A DNA stretch of 64,000 bases. Origin: Hetaerina americana. Lineage: Eukaryota; Arthropoda; Insecta; Odonata; Calopterygidae. The notes beneath the pieces were generated by a model that was given only the letters and a program-made list of their open reading frames with translations, did no database searches and was not told the origin of the DNA. Positions 1 through 10,984 of this stretch are shown piece after piece (position 1 is the stretch's first letter; every line of letters begins with the position of its first letter). A program made the position numbers and the translations under genes. Location: contig JAKTNV010000023.1 in assembly GCA_022747635.1 (NCBI GenBank), positions 5,378,848 to 5,442,847 on the forward strand. Reading direction: 5' to 3'.

Positions 1-744
1 TGATAATCACTAATCGCATAGCAATGCCTTCGAATAAGAGATACGAATTGCAGTTGAACCACGGATCAGGTCGTGCCCTATCAACAATTATTTGTCAAAT
101 GCACGCCGAAGAAGTGCATGAATAAATATGAAAGGGCACAAGTTACTTCTCATGAGTGTCATTTCAAGCTAAGTTCTTAAGACTTTCTACCATCTAAATA
201 CCATCGCTCGACGGCGAAAATTTAGGATTGGGGTATTTTGAACCTCGGCCATTAACTTATTCCTGCTTCTAATTTAATTATAAATAAAAACCGTCTGGGG
301 TCACATCCGATAAAAAGGAAATTACCAAAAGCTTTCATTTAAACTGGTTGGAGCACGATCGGGCAATAAAGGAAATGAATCGTCGAAGAAATACGTAGAG
401 TGGAAGAATCCCTTTACTCTCATGGGACTAGTGAGAGCAGCAGAAATGAAGGGAAGCTTCCGGGTGGGAAGAGAGAGTGGACTGACTCATGGTGGACCCA
501 AGACCCCCAAATTTGCCCCAAACGGAGAGCAGTGAGCCTCAAGACAAGAGCCAAGAGTTCGAGCAGGGCTTTTGTTTATTTATAAAGTTTTGGTCTTTCG
601 CGTTTACTCTAAAAACACAGCGAGTGAATCACAGACTGGTGGTCTGTATACGTGCTAATTTAAGGCAAACAATTTGACGGGGAAAGAATAAAAGTTACCT
701 AGCCCTTACATTCTGTGTAAACCAGCACTGGCAGAAGAGTGGGG
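1..744. other. No recognised feature
   Basis: No exon, RNA gene or transposon could be recognised here. Two short overlapping frames around 400-677 have no family resemblance and no convincing splice context. Confidence 0.5.
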
Positions 745-946
745 AATATTTATTTTTTTATTATCGACTTAATTGGGCGAGGTTGGGACTAATAGTCCCT
801 TCTTCCACCTAACCCTACATTACAGACATTTGACGACAATCACATACAACCAAGCCCTAGATGGAGGGATATCCACCTAGATGGGAATCGAACCCACGAC
901 CTCTGGGTTGGTAGGCGAGGACGTTACCCCGCCGCCACCGAGGCCG
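745..946 (-). repeat. tRNA-derived SINE-like element
   Basis: Read on the minus strand, the segment opens with a tRNA-like head: an A-box-like stretch near 915-945, then a good B box (GGGTTCGATTCCC, about 883-895). A non-tRNA body follows and ends in an A/T-rich tail near 748-760. This is the usual plan of an RNA polymerase III-derived SINE. It is not a real tRNA gene, because no full cloverleaf closes and the transcript would run on into the body. No target-site duplication was identified. Confidence 0.6.
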
Positions 947-1384
947 GGAATACGACTTGTCACGTAAATATAATGTCCCCTCGATTCTCATTTGGATGGC
1001 TTAATCCTTGACGAATACATAAAAACTCTGTGTGTGTCTGATTCTCTCCCACTACGTGGTCACGATAATTTACGCAAATAATTTGCGCTGGCAGACTGGT
1101 TGGATCCCGATTTAATCAGCTTCGCTCTGTTTTTCTCTTTGAGGTTCATTCCACCCTATGAAACCACTCACGAAATATTTCGATGATTGATTTGTTCGAC
1201 CAGAGTGATGAAATAATTCTTTCCCGCAAATGTGATATCTATTAATTAACGAAACGATCACAAATAGCAGTAACAATACAGCAATATTACAATTCTCATT
1301 GCCTATTTTGAGTTCGTTCTCCATCCTATTTTAATGTTGCTCAGGCTGACTGAATCCCGACTCGTTTAGCTTCATCCCTAATTC
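947..1384. other. No recognised feature
   Basis: AT-rich sequence. A weakly repeated phrase (GAATCCCGA-like, followed by an AGCTTC-like stretch) occurs near 1105-1125 and 1350-1375, too degraded to assign. Confidence 0.4.
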
Positions 1385-1650
1385 CTTCCTAATTATGTGT
1401 TCACATTATTCTTTATTATTCTCTCATGTTTACTTTTCTTTTCTTCTTTGGTATGCTCCCATTTTTTTCTATTGTACCCGTCTCCCTGCCCTCACACAGA
1501 ATTTTCTCTACAGCCCTCTGGAACCCCTTTCATTTCGCCCCGGTTATTGCTTCTGCATTCAATTTCCTCAACCGCCTCCCTCGCTTTATCCTCTTGAATC
1601 GGAATACATTTTACTAAAACCAAAATTTGACATGAAACCACCACGGTTCA
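1385..1650 (-). mobile_element. Fragment of the RTE-like LINE family
   Basis: The stretch around 1500-1650, on the minus strand, matches the part of the long LINE copy near 48830-48960, between the endonuclease and reverse transcriptase regions. Shared stretches include TTCTGCATTC and TTTCCTCAACCGCC-like runs. The + strand open frames here are antisense shadows of the LINE. Confidence 0.45.
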
Positions 1651-2399
1651 CTACATGAGCCCAACTGATATTATTCTGAATTCGCGGGCATTTTCCATTT
1701 TCACCTGGGCCTTGAGTCGTTTTTAAATCATGTGTTTGTGTTGATAAAACCCTGTCTTTTGCAGAATCCTATTGCTCAATGCATGTTCCTTGTTTCTTTT
1801 CTTCAGCTTTTACTCAGACTAATAATATTCTACCAGTCGCCCAGGATAGGATAAGATAAAATGTATATTTGCTCGTACATTTTTATCCTCGGCAAGTGCC
1901 AAAAGCGAGCGCTGCTCAGACCACCTCTGGCTCTTTTTTAGCATTTGGTTGAACGGGTTTTTTTTTTGGTCTGGAGGTATGGGTGTTGTGGAACAACATA
2001 AACACGTACTATGCACACGCAAGATAACCTGCTTCATTAAAATGGAAGTGTTGTTTTTGAATAACTTTGCATGTAATAGTTTGAGTTTAGCTGTACTGTC
2101 GTATGCTGTGAAGTAATCCTGGTGAAGTACAGTTGAATTATGAGATGAATGGAAACATTCTACAGTGAAACTCCATTTTCATTTTCAATTTCGAAACGAA
2201 ATTAAAAAATATATTGGCGTCCATGAGGGAACGTGCCGGTTTTAAAATTGCAATCATCATTGATAAACTTTAGAAAGCAGATCGGCCGGAAAACAATTGG
2301 ACCACGAAGTGGTATTCTAAAGAGCTCAGCACTTCGGCAGCACCGTTCACCGAAAGCAGGTTAATTTAGCCCTGACTATGTGAATCTTAATTGATATTT

Positions 2400-2765
2400 A
2401 CTCTCTGTCTTCTTTCATTCTATTTAAAATGTCCGTTCTCTTCCTTCCACTCCTGCACCTACCTAGCATACTCCTTTTCATCACGGATTTCAGCATCCTT
2501 TTGTTTCTTTATTTATCCCCCATAGCTTTTCCTGCCTTATTTGAATATCTCCCAATCACATCTTCTCTTCCTTTATCATTTCCGACTCTTCACATTTGCC
2601 TTCCTCTCTACATACATATAATATTTTTTCCTCACTCTCCATGCCTAAATCTTAAAAGCCTTCAGTCTATTTCAATTTCCTCTCCACAAAGATCAGGTTT
2701 CGGCTCCACACAACGCTATACGTTCACGTGCATCCGCGTCAAAATACTCACATATCATTTTTTTC
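2400..2765 (-). mobile_element. Divergent LINE 3' end (reverse transcriptase C-terminal region)
   Basis: Read on the minus strand, broken frames resemble the C-terminal tail of the RTE-like LINE: an EAFK-like start, then phrases like the family's MLKSVMEGRMLGKRGKGR region. The copy is far more diverged than the other family members and has many stops. It may represent an older subfamily. Confidence 0.4.
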
Positions 2766-2929
2766 ACGTCTCCTTTGGTGTATCCGATCTCGTAAGAATG
2801 TTCAACTTTTGAGTACCACCAGCAACCAAGGCTATCTGCAGGGATGGGGCTCCTCGGCTTCATTTAGAAGCAAAAAGTATTTCAGAGGTCCAGCAAAGGG
2901 GGCAATCTCGTTTCCTTGACTCACTTTTC

Positions 2930-3330
2930 TCGAGAAGGCAGGAGCGAGTGGGTTAGAGGCGGGGGATGGGGGGGTTGGTGCGTAATCAGTGAGAGGGTGA
3001 GGTGAGTGGCACTCCTCGAGCCGCGGCACGTTTAAGGTGATGATGGGCCCACCGCCGCTTTGCCGCCGGGCGAGAGCCCGGCGATGCATCGTCGCGGGCG
3101 ATGAACGCGAGGGAGCGCGGGGGGAAGGAGAAGTAGTGTGTGGGGAGGAGGGGATGGCATCTGGTCGGGCAGACGAACAGTCTGCCGCTCCGATAAGATA
3201 GTCTTCATGCCGGGCGAGGTGACCAAGGAGCAGACACCTCAGGAGGGTTCCGTACCGGGCATCGCTCTCGCCTCGTCTTCATAGCTATAGCACTGGCGCC
3301 CTACCACCAGTGGAATGGTTAACCCACATT
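2930..3330. promoter_or_regulatory. CpG-rich patch, candidate promoter / first exon
   Basis: This is the most GC- and CpG-rich stretch of the first 30 kb, in otherwise AT-rich DNA. It holds a strong donor-like site (GAG|GTGAGT, about 3002) and a short + strand frame starting ATG CCG GGC GAG at 3208. It lies upstream of the STYXL1-like gene, whose first coding exon is missing, so a promoter or first exon for that gene is a reasonable guess. Breaking the 3208 frame at GAG|G (phase 1) would fit the phase of the exon at 10985, but that donor is weak. A minus-strand promoter is also possible. Confidence 0.35.
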
Positions 3331-4550
3331 ATGACGTGTTCCACATTAGTTGTTGTCGTGACAATGAAAATAAATTGACGAGTTGTGTAACAGCTTTCTG
3401 CGTATCCCAAAAATTACTTATCTAAAAAAAGACGATGCGTGATAAAATACGATTGAGGACTAGTAAACGGCTACGAATGAATCAAAAGTAAGGTTGTAAT
3501 TTTGATTTTATTGTGGTAGATCGTCACACTACGTACTAGGAATGTATTTACTTGGTTGGTTTTCTAATAGAACGTGTCGAACTAATTTTTGTTGTTGTGT
3601 AAATTATCACCATGAAAAATGCAGTAAGTGCTGTTGTACTTGTAGGGACAAAAAATACTCAGTTTCAGGTTTTCAGACTGAAATTCGTTGTACTTTGAGC
3701 AAATTTTATTAATTAGACTGGAAATAGAGAAGAAAAATACATTTAATAAAACTATCTCTAGCAAAACGGATTTCAATTCCACACTGCAGATGGCTTTATT
3801 TAAAAACTAAAGATATGAGTAAAAGTAATGTATTTTCAATAAAACGAACAAATTATCACAAAATGTAAAATTTATGAAAAATAATTGCTCGTGGCTGACC
3901 CAAGGGTACAAGTTTCTCATCCAAAACTAACAACATATTTTGTGAGCCATGAGTAGAGTAGTTTGGAAAATTAGCTTTCAATTTGTTTGTTCATTCACTG
4001 GTTTACATGTTGAATGAGGTGCCTACTGGATCTATTCTATTTTTTTTAATTCCTTAGAATGGTGTGAAAGTAGCAGTAAGTTTTAGCATTAACTCTCATC
4101 CCATTTTTGCCTTATTTAAATATTTATATTTTCTGCCAACTTAGATGTTGCCTAAAATATATATTTTATTCCTCCCCAACTATCATTTTTCCAGCATTTT
4201 CTCATCATTTATTTCAGCATTCCCTGCACTCTGATATCTCTCAAGGCATTTTTACACCAGGTTCAGGTATTTTCAACTGTGAAATGGACATAGATAATTT
4301 TTACTCCAACTGTGTCTGATGAAAAATTAAGTAATCATTCAATTCTTGCGAAAAATATTTGCATTAAGAGAGTATGATTTGCCGTGTTGCTTCCCTAAGT
4401 TTCTCTCCACTGCCATGTGCATGGGCACCACTAGTGGAAAGGAATTTTCTATTTTTCATCTGCAATGAGTGAACTAAAACTATGCATGTTAACTGCATAT
4501 CCCTTCATGAACATCTCAATGAATTTTTAGATTATTATTACCTTTTTTGT
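3331..4550. other. No recognised feature
   Basis: AT-rich DNA with no supported coding exon or repeat family. If the 2.9-3.3 kb patch is the STYXL1 first exon, this is its first intron. Confidence 0.5.
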
Positions 4551-6025
4551 TGGTAATCTACCAGTTAAGAAGGTTTTGGATGGACACAGACGCTAACGAT
4601 TTGTGAAACAGCATTTATTTTTCTCTCCTAATAAAAAAATTAAAATTGGATGCTGCAGTAAGTCCTAGTTCATTTTTGTTTCCTTCCTTCCTCCCTTCAT
4701 CCCATTCAACATCCCCATCCTAGTTCTACCCCTTTCTCGTTTGTCAAACATTATTCCCTCTATCACAGTCTTCAATATCCCTCTGCCAAGCAAGATCCTC
4801 TCAATCCATTTTTCTTGCCTCCTATTGATTTCTCCCAGCAAGGAAGAACTCGTTAGGAGGCAACAATATTTCTCTCTTTTCACCCACCACTCCTAAAACT
4901 TACTCATTTGTTTCCTTTCCGTCCACTTCACCTTCTCCATCTTTCTCCACACCCACATTTCAAAAGCCTCCAAACTATGCCTATCATCCTGCTTCAATTA
5001 CCATGTTTCCCTGCCATGTATAACCATGCTCCATATGTTTTGAGGCTTTGCCTTATATCTTCCTCAACATCCCTGGCATCAATTCCTTCCCCTTGGGAAA
5101 GCTTTTTTGCCTGATGCCATTCTCCATCTTATGTCTTCACTACTTTCACCCTTTGGTCCTGGATGATACAGAGAACTTCCACCAGATCTAGTGCATGAAT
5201 TCCATCTTAACTTAGCCTTTCTCTTTCTTGAAAACCACATAACCTTTGATTTTTTTACTTTTATTCTTATCTCATACCTATTGCTTTGATTTTCAAATGC
5301 CCTTAGGAATGCTTGAAATCCCTTTGCTGGCTGACAAATTAGAACTTGGTCATTGGCAAACCTAACTAATTTTATGAATTCCCCACCGGTTTCATTCCTA
5401 TCTTCAGTTCTCACAATACCTATTTAACCACTTCCTCCACATTTGCGGTGAACAGCATTGGTGATGATGGAAATAATGCCTTACTCTTCCTAAGACAGCC
5501 ATTCCTACTCTCAATTCACCCCTCACACCTGAGCAGTATGAGACATGTAGGTTGTGAATAAGTCTCCTATCCCCCCAATCTACTCCTACTTAAATAACCA
5601 ATAGTGACCACATTACTTCCATGTATTCCCCACCTTTGATAGCTTGTTGAAGATTTTCCTTTATTATATCCTAACATTGCTTTCCCCTTTCTCTATACCC
5701 AACAAAATTAACCCTTCATTTGTTAACTTTTCAAATCCTCACATTGTCTTCAACCATGCTTCTTTCATTCTGTTAGCTTCCTGCCTCAAATTATTATGTA
5801 ACTCTTTAAACTTCCTTCAATGAAACTGTGTATTTACATTCATCTGTTTCCTTCTCTAGCCTATCCTACTAATCATCTCATCCATAATTCATGGTTTCCT
5901 TGTCCTTTATCTATTTACTTTTCCTATAGTTTCATTTGCAGCTTTCAATATCCCTTTAATGATATCCATTTATCCTCTGTTGGACCCAGCTCCCATTCCT
6001 AACCCATGGTTTTCTCTAAAATCTG
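4551..6025 (-). mobile_element. Truncated RTE-like LINE copy
   Basis: The 3' end is near 4551, where the reverse complement gives the family's terminal phrase (GTCCATCCAAAA, then TAGATTACC). Moving right, the minus strand runs through the C-terminal tail (EAFEMWVW-like, near 4950) and the reverse transcriptase. Its catalytic box reads FANDQ where the long copy has FADDQ (near 5340-5360). The copy then jumps to sequence matching 22900-23100 in another copy, so it is deleted internally. Frameshifts are frequent and it cannot be functional. Confidence 0.75.
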
Positions 6026-6628
6026 TTAATACTCCTTTCTTGCCATCCCTATACAATTCTCTGAGCTGTCTTCCATTTTATGTTTTAGATCTGGATACAT
6101 TGGGGTGATATTGATATTACAATTGCCCTGCCAACCCTCTGGTTGACCAAAATAAAATGAAAAATGATAGACAGAAATGGAACTTTCCATGTATTTGTAT
6201 ACATTAAACAAAGATGTCCAGTCAGCTATAATAGATACGGGACTCTAACAAGCTCGTTTGAACAGTAAATCAAAATAGTTCAAGGTGCATACTATTCAAA
6301 AGTACTTTTTCCTCTCTCCAGACCATTTTACATCTGGTGGAAACTAAGGAACCTGGGTCTTGTAAAGCAGCAAGATACTTGAGTTAATGCTAATATTTCC
6401 TTTAGTTAATTAAACAAAGACTTTTCACTTTCCTCAACCTTGAGTAGTTTTAAATATCTGGATCTAGCATCTATTGATCTCATTACATTAGCATTATTGA
6501 TCTGACCTATAATGATCTTTGTCAGTTCACCTTAAATTTGAGAGGATTGTATATGAGTTTTGTGGCGGTTCATTTGTTTGTGTAATTCAGGGGTGTGCCG
6601 TGAGGTGTCACCCTAGGCATGACCCACA

Positions 6629-6704
6629 GGCAGGACATCGGTCCTTTGATTACCACCATGGCAACGGATGTCGTGGTGGTAACCAATGGACCGATGTCCT
6701 GCCG
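6629..6704. repeat. Fold-back palindrome at the LTR/integrase junction
   Basis: The left arm (about 6629-6663) is an inverted copy of the integrase-coding right arm (about 6669-6704). The shared core is GGCAGGACATCGGTCC against GGACCGATGTCCTGCC, continuing with a few mismatches into TTACCACCA / TGGTGGTAA. The loop is about 5 bases. The right arm is the genuine coding copy, since it reads through into the WTDVLPVV motif. Confidence 0.8.
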
Positions 6705-7500
6705 GTGGTTCTCATGGGTCTGAGGTCCACATTTAAAGGAGATATTCAGGCAACGCCTGTAGAGGTCATTTATGGCCAAAAACGTCGGCTTCCAGGAGAA
6801 TTCTTTTCCCCTCCCACCAGTGCCATTACTGCTACTGCAGATTATGTCACCACCCTGTGGCAGGGCCTTCACCAACTCCAGCCACAGACAGTCTCTCGAC
6901 ACGGAGCACGCAACATTTTCATGTTTAAAGATCTGGAAACTGTTTCCCATGTATTTTTGAGAAATGATAGGCTCCATCCATCATTGGCCATTTCCAGTGA
7001 TCCAGCGTGGTACCAAGACATTTAAACTGAAAATCCAGGGTAGAGAGGTATCTGTGGCGATTGACCGTGTCAAACCAGCATATGTTGTTAATGATGATGT
7101 TTCTTGTGCCCAGTTTGATGGAACTCCATAGTTAGTGCCACATTGCCCTGCTGCTCCCATACCTATGGCGATCAATCCTACCGTTCCTCAGCAGCCTCCC
7201 ATATTACCAAAACCTAGACAACCTAGAAGAGTGCATTTTCCCAAGCATTTAGCTGACTTTGTGACTTAGGGACGTTTCAATTTTTTTTTCCTCTCCTATA
7301 TGTTATCTGATTTTCCTTTGTATTTGCTACTGTGTTATTGTATGACAGTATTTCTTTTTTTGTGTGGTATTATGTACCTGGCATTTGTTAAATAATTTTT
7401 GTTTCTTTTTTTGTGTGTGTTTTACGATCACTTTGTGAAGTGCCAATTACAATTTCTCTCTCTTTGCAAGAGTATGCTCTGCATCTGCCAAGGGGGATGA

Positions 7501-7791
7501 TGTGGTGGTTCATTTGTTTGTGTGATTCAGGGGTGTGTCACGAGGTGTCACCCTAGGCACGACCCACCAGGAGGCATCTTGACCCACACGGAACCAGTCA
7601 CGTCTCAACCCCAACCAAGCGTTCATCCCTCTTGTGCACGTTGCGCCCATGGCATAAATCTTACCGCATTGGCCTTGGTCTGTTATCCACAGCACTTAGA
7701 ATAAATCTGCTGTTTATTCAAATGCTTTAAATGTGATTTATTAGTATTTCCTATCACCGCCCGCGCTAATATAATTTCCAGCACTCCCACA
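7501..7791 (+). repeat. 3' LTR of the Gypsy-like element
   Basis: This 291-bp LTR starts TGTGGTGG and ends CCACA. A purine run (AAGGGGGATGATG) sits just upstream, as expected for the plus-strand primer site. Its first ~70 bp are repeated at 6561-6631. An AATAAA at about 7701 could serve for polyadenylation. Confidence 0.75.
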
Positions 7792-7929
7792 AGTTTCTTG
7801 GCTATAAAAAGAAACCTCAACTTCCGATTTTACCAGTAGTAATTGAAATAATGGCCTTGGTTTTCTATCTTATGGGAAACTTAGTCTAGTACACCCAACA
7901 AAAAACATCAGAAATGTATCAAAAAGCAA

Positions 7930-8625
7930 ACAATGAAGTAGCTCTAGGCAGGAGCAGGAAGTGTTTGGCAGTGTTAGGAACGGGTTGCTAACTCTGCTAA
8001 GTCCATTGGAAACTCAGTGTGATAGGGATGGGATGAGAATAAATGTATGTCAAACAAGGGACATTCAGTTTCTGTATAATGGAAAAGCTAGATTAAATGT
8101 TCAATTATGAGTTTAAAAACTTGGTTGTTAAAAAAGGGTAGTCAAAAATGTCATATGGAGCATAGTTTTGCATGGCGCGGAAATATGACCATTGAAACAG
8201 GATGATAGGTGTATATTTGAGGCTTTTGAAATATAGGTGTTGAAAGGATGGAGAAGGTGAAGTGAACAGAAAGGAAAAATGAATGAGGTAGTGCAAGGCA
8301 TGTTGGGAGAGGGAGGGGATCATTGGGAGAAATACAAAGGAGGCAGGAAAGAAAAATACAGATTGCTTTGATTGGTGATGGGATGTTGAAAGACTGAAGA
8401 TTGTTAGGCAGCAAGGAAGGGGTGGGAATAGGATAGGAATGCTGCATGGAATTAAGGGAGGAATGGAGTATGCGGAATTGAATAATGGTTTATTGCCCTG
8501 TCAGAAAACAGGTTGTGTTTTGTTAGAAAAGGCAAAGAAATGTATTGCTGTACTATTATGTAGTTTGAGTTCATCCAAAATCTAACTTTCCAGGCAGAAT
8601 ATCAATAATAATAACCTCACCTCTG
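7930..8625 (+). mobile_element. 5'-truncated RTE-like LINE copy
   Basis: The copy begins in the region after the reverse transcriptase catalytic box (matching about 50055-50120 of the long copy), passes through the EAFE-like tail near 8220 and ends at the family terminus GTTCATCCAAAA, followed by an ATA-rich tail (AATAATAATAA) near 8608-8620. Many stops are present. Confidence 0.7.
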
Positions 8626-8651
8626 GTCAATATCAATGGTATGTTACTTGA

Positions 8652-9001
8652 TTAAATGAAGAATACAATGTATCTTTCCACTGTCCTTTATTCACGTAAG
8701 AAGGAAGTCCCCCTTTTTGTCAAAGATAGATCCGACAAACCCCCCACCTCACTGGAAACCAGCCAATCACCTTTCCTGACGCTTAACACCTATCTCCCTC
8801 CTCCCCATCAGCGCCAATTGCAACCCCACTTTCTTTCCCCTCCTTCTCCCCCCTCTCTCACCAACCCCTCCTCTCCCTCATGAATGGTATATAAATGGAC
8901 TGCGACTTGATTAATTTGTACCTGATGATGACGCTTGAGCGTTTAAACTAGTTGTACGTGAATAAAGGACCGTGGAAAGATACATTGTATTCTTCATTTA
9001 A
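8652..9001. repeat. 350-bp unit with 47-bp inverted ends, Penelope/retrozyme-like
   Basis: Bases 8652-8698 and 8955-9001 are inverted copies with one mismatch by eye. Between them lie a pyrimidine-rich stretch, a TATA-like box (TATATAAAT, about 8889) and a decayed hammerhead-like motif that abuts the right arm. The combination resembles the terminal repeats of Penelope-like elements more than a classic DNA transposon. No transposase or reverse transcriptase is present and no target duplication was found. Confidence 0.6.
8918..8957 (+). ncRNA. Decayed hammerhead-ribozyme-like motif
   Basis: The order of parts fits a type I hammerhead. Stem I is GTAC at 8918-8921 paired with GTAC at 8954-8957. 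The core CTGATGA is at 8922-8928. Stem II is ACGCT/AGCGT (8931-8935 with 8938-8942). Then TAAA stands where the core needs GAAA (8944-8947). Stem III is AC-TA-GT, with T8953 at the cleavage position. The G-to-T change at 8944 hits an invariant core base, so this copy should be inactive. It shares its layout with the better copy near 53.0 kb. Confidence 0.5.
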
Positions 9002-9189
9002 TGAACATGAATTTCCACAAAGTTGAACCGGGAACAATTGAATATTTGGTATGTTACTTCTTGAAATGTCTTGAAAAAATAGTTTATTGTCATACTACTG
9101 AATACATTCACCTTCACATCCCTATATCACTCAGAATGAAAAAAGAGATCTAGCATGCAGACTGCTCTCCCCTCGGCTACAGATGATGT

Positions 9190-9560
9190 AAGATTTGCAG
9201 CTAACAAATGAATGATCCCTTCCCTAACCCTCCTCAACCTAAAAGATTCATTTGGTCTTGTAACTCATGCTTTGATTTTGGAAAAATTGAATTCTCTAAA
9301 ATTTTCCTCTAGGGTTGTAAAACATTTTACTGGATGCAAACCAGCTGGTAAAAGACCTACCTAACAGAAAATATTTCATGATCTTGTAGTTAGTGTTATC
9401 CTGTAGGGTTCCTGAGCTTCTATTCTGCAAGAAATTTCTAAGTACTGTGAATAAATGTTTAACACAGATGATCTGCAAATTTTTGCCCACTGTAAGGTCA
9501 ATGAAATTGTAAAAAACTGCAGTTAAAATTAAATCTGATTTTGAAAGGTAATAGCAAATA
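9190..9560 (+). mobile_element. Non-LTR reverse transcriptase remnant
   Basis: Frameshifted + strand pieces read like the central reverse transcriptase of CR1/Jockey-type LINEs: a DSFGLVTHALILEKL segment (the family has a D-AFD-V-H--LL-KL pattern) near 9245-9295, and a TDDLQIFAHC segment near 9465-9495 at the position of the catalytic ADD box. Several stops intervene. It is unrelated to the RTE-like copies in this window. Confidence 0.5.
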
Positions 9561-9619
9561 ATTTTACTATCAGCCAACCAAATACCAAAGCCATTATAAT
9601 GGGTAGCTCTCATATGAAA

Positions 9620-10984
9620 AGCTGCCTTGATTTTCTGTACTGCTCATGTGCGCAACAATATTTATAATTGGAGGAGTCTTTCATTTTGTCTCTACCAACA
9701 GTAATTTCTCCTGGATAGATTAACAGTACAGTTATATAATGGATTATAATCATATTTATGACTCAAATAGACTTGAATATATATGAATACACTAAATATA
9801 TAATATTATAATAAATGGCAATAAATAATTAATTGAGACAAGATTTTACATAGTAGAAATACTAATAGTTTCTTATATATGATGAAAGAAGCAGAAAAAA
9901 GAATGAAACATATGCACCAACCTGGATATTCAAATGGTGAACAGATTGGCTAATAGAAAAGTAGCAACAGTATGATAATAAAGATGAAGAGTGCTACAAA
10001 AATTTAATAAATATTATGATAAATACATTTACTTTATATATAAGTTGAAATGTATATGAGTAATTTAAAAAAACATGACCATATACTATTCTTTATTTCA
10101 CAGCCACATTACCTATGAATTAGACATCTGAAGCAATGCCCCAATTGTGCAGTAAACTTAAATCCTCCATAAAAAGGCTGTTAGAGCAATGTTTTCTCCT
10201 CACAAACAAAGTATGCAACATCAATGTACATAGTCTCATCAAGGAAACCTTATCTTAATTTTTATCAGAAATGATATCAAAGGAAATCTATGAAATATTC
10301 TCCTAATTGTAAAGTACATTTGTACATTACCAGGGAGAAAGACTATTGATGCAGTCTATCACTGGCACAGCAAGTATCTCTACGAAGCAAGTACTCTATC
10401 ACAACAGTGTGGGTATAAAATGTTAACACGTTGTCACCTGAAGGCTAGTACAGTCTCTGTAGAAATAGTCAGTAAAGTTTAGTGCTCATGCCTTACAACT
10501 AAAGCCATATGCTTGGTAGAATAATTTTGGGAGCTCAGTGTCAAGTTTTTTAAAAATTTGGTGCTACATTCTCTACACCTCACTAAATGCATATCGGCTA
10601 CCTTTGGATAATTTTAACATTGCTTTGATGAATATATACATTATTATAATTGCATAAAAAATATTCAACCACACTAGGAGTGTCTTAGTTCACTGTCTAA
10701 ATTTAGCTGCTTGATTGATTACATTGCATTGATTAATTTATAGTTCATGTCAAAGGTATTTTCCAGGGTCAAATAGCGATGAATTTTGTGTACGTTGATT
10801 GTCGTTTGATATGGTGAGCAAGGTTTCAATTTGTCTAATGAGCAAGGATTCAATTTGTCAATGGTCATGAAATTCATAAAACTGATAGTACATAGAATAT
10901 AGAGGGATATATTGAATAATTATTCAATATGTTTATTGAATCAAGGTTTCCGTGGGAATCTATCAAAATTTTTTTCTCTTACAG
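9620..10984. other. AT-rich stretch, probably intron of the STYXL1-like gene
   Basis: No exon or repeat family recognised. It ends in a good acceptor (TTTTTCTCTTACAG, 10971-10984), so the right end at least should be intronic. Confidence 0.5.

Larger units (their letters stand above)
6561..7791 (+). mobile_element. Rearranged Gypsy-like LTR retrotransposon with intact target duplication
   Basis: The insertion is bounded by the 5-bp direct repeat AGTTT at 6556-6560 and 7792-7796. Its ends are TGTGG and CCACA, the short inverted repeat expected at LTR termini. The left side carries only the first 60-70 bp of an LTR. A fold-back follows, then the C-terminal part of a Gypsy-type integrase/polyprotein (WTDVLPVVLMGLRSTF at about 6680, then HGARNIFMFKDLE, RNDRLHPSL, RVKPAYVVNDD), then a complete 3' LTR. 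A frameshift near 7000 and stops break the reading frame. Gag, protease, reverse transcriptase and RNase H are absent. Because the ends and the target duplication are intact, the rearranged form probably integrated as such. Confidence 0.8.

Noticed and set aside
883..945. True tRNA gene on the minus strand
   Set aside because: Good B box, but no closing acceptor stem was found and the sequence continues into a SINE body and tail.
2429..2812. 127-codon + strand frame rich in Leu/Ser/Phe
   Set aside because: Hydrophobic composition comes from the pyrimidine-rich antisense of a LINE tail, not a membrane protein.
10912..10984. Start codon at 10912 for the STYXL1-like protein
   Set aside because: It lies before a strong splice acceptor, and the residues it adds (MNNYSICLLNQ...) look like translated intron.
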